A stretch of DNA of 64,000 nucleotides from positions 248,001-312,000 of the forward strand of contig NZ_JAJEWL010000004.1 in NCBI RefSeq assembly GCF_020687695.1. Reading direction: 5' to 3'. Under the pieces are notes generated by a model. That model was not told where the DNA came from. It was given only the letters and a program-made list of their open reading frames with translations, and searched no databases. Shown in pieces: positions 63,534 through 64,000 of this stretch. A program made the position numbers and the translations under genes. The stretch is from Pusillimonas sp. MFBS29. Its GTDB lineage: Bacteria > Pseudomonadota > Gammaproteobacteria > Burkholderiales > Burkholderiaceae_B. Each line of letters starts with the position of its first letter. Within the stretch, counting starts at the first letter, position 1.

Positions 63534-64000
63534 GTGGATCTTCGATTTCTTAAAACCTTGCACCTGGTGGCCCAGGTGGGTTCCATGGCGCAAGCAGCAC
63601 GCCAACTAGAGATCTCTCCAGCCGCAGTGGTACACCAACTAAAAGCCCTTGAGAAAGACGTGGGCGCCAAACTGATCGTCCGCTCCGGTCGCAGCGTTAC
63701 CCCAACCGACGCAGGCTACCGCTTGTTGAACAGCACCCGAAGGCCACTGGCTCAGCTGGAAGAGGCCCGGGTAACGGTACACGGTAGTGCAATGACAGGC
63801 GAGCTCAGGCTGGGCAGCATCAACTCGGCCTTGCATAGTCTTTTGCCCGATATTCTGGCCCGATACGCCGCCGATTTTCCCGATGTGCAGCTGCATGTTC
63901 ACGCCAACGTTTCACCGACCTTGTTTCAGCAACTACAAGAAGACGTGATTGATCTGGCTATTTGCCAGCATCCACCGTTTGAGCTGCCCAAAACATTCCA
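63534..64000 (+). CDS. LysR family regulator, cut off by the window end
   Basis: The frame opens with a GTG at 63534, after AAGGCG, and reads to the window edge. The HTH is clear: LRFLKTLHLVAQVGSMAQAA then LEISPAAVVHQLKALEKDVG and LIVRSGRSVTPTDAGYRLL, followed by the start of the effector domain (GELRLGSINSALHSLLPDIL). It is incomplete at the 3' end (about 155 residues seen). Being divergent from the four-gene organic-acid operon, it is the probable regulator. Confidence 0.87.
   Translation, partial: MDLRFLKTLHLVAQVGSMAQAARQLEISPAAVVHQLKALEKDVGAKLIVRSGRSVTPTDAGYRLLNSTRRPLAQLEEARVTVHGSAMTGELRLGSINSALHSLLPDILARYAADFPDVQLHVHANVSPTLFQQLQEDVIDLAICQHPPFELPKTF

Noticed and set aside
1-64000. tRNA, rRNA, CRISPR array, prophage or insertion sequence
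   Set aside because: I looked through the sequence and the frames for these and saw none; absence by eye is weaker than a tool search.

Overview
The window reads as an ordinary chromosomal stretch of a GC-rich betaproteobacterium, most likely of the Alcaligenaceae (Bordetella, Achromobacter, Pusillimonas, Castellaniella type). The reasons are the tripartite tricarboxylate (Tct/Bug) receptors, TRAP transporters, a membrane-bound urate hydroxylase (PuuD), catabolic CoA-transferase modules and a yybP-ykoY riboswitch ahead of terC. No rRNA, tRNA, CRISPR array, transposase or phage module is visible.

Regions from left to right. (1) 0.1-5.3 kb: an Lrp-type regulator divergent from a homodimeric 2-oxoacid dehydrogenase E1 (mdeR/mdeB-like layout), then a stand-alone acetolactate synthase large subunit. 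(2) 5.3-8.9 kb: a small SET-domain protein and a complete TRAP transporter. (3) 8.9-9.65 kb: a non-coding convergent intergenic region with three imperfect ~40-bp tandem repeats and two large imperfect palindromes that share a core. (4) 9.65-27.5 kb: purine metabolism. A nucleoside deoxyribosyltransferase-like protein and AMP nucleosidase come first. After an AEC transporter and a pterin dehydratase there is a complete set for guanine to glyoxylate (guaD, xdhABC, puuD, uraH, a uraD-allA fusion, puuE, alc), followed by a LysR regulator and malate synthase G (glcB), which captures glyoxylate as malate. (5) 27.6-35.2 kb: an exported argininosuccinate-lyase homologue with a changed catalytic motif, argD, an eamA-like exporter, a MOSC protein, a two-gene polar amino acid ABC importer and dinB with a LexA box. 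(6) 35.3-44.7 kb: an assimilatory nitrate operon nrtA-nrtB-nrtD-nirB-nirD-nasA-cobA behind a sigma-54 type promoter. (7) 44.7-49.4 kb: an atypical heavy-metal-domain protein, two alkylation-repair glycosylases (tag, alkA-like) flanking ohr, a CurA-type reductase and terC under a manganese riboswitch with a terminator platform. (8) 49.4-54.9 kb: a tctCBA transporter, an orphan type VI amidase effector and immunity pair (tae4/tai4), an SDR and a vapBC module. (9) 55-64 kb: an exported amidohydrolase overlapping an unusual MscS-family channel, then a divergent LysR plus an operon for CitE-like lyase, CaiB/BaiF CoA-transferase, TIM-barrel amidohydrolase and Bug receptor, probably for an unidentified organic acid or lactone.

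Two nitrogen themes dominate: purines as a nitrogen and carbon source (urea plus malate) and nitrate assimilation. The most unusual items are the paired palindromic elements at 9.0-9.6 kb, the UraD-AllA fusion, the exported lyase, the HMA protein lacking one motif cysteine, and the exported amidohydrolase/MscS overlap. All functions are inferred from sequence recognition only; no database search was run.
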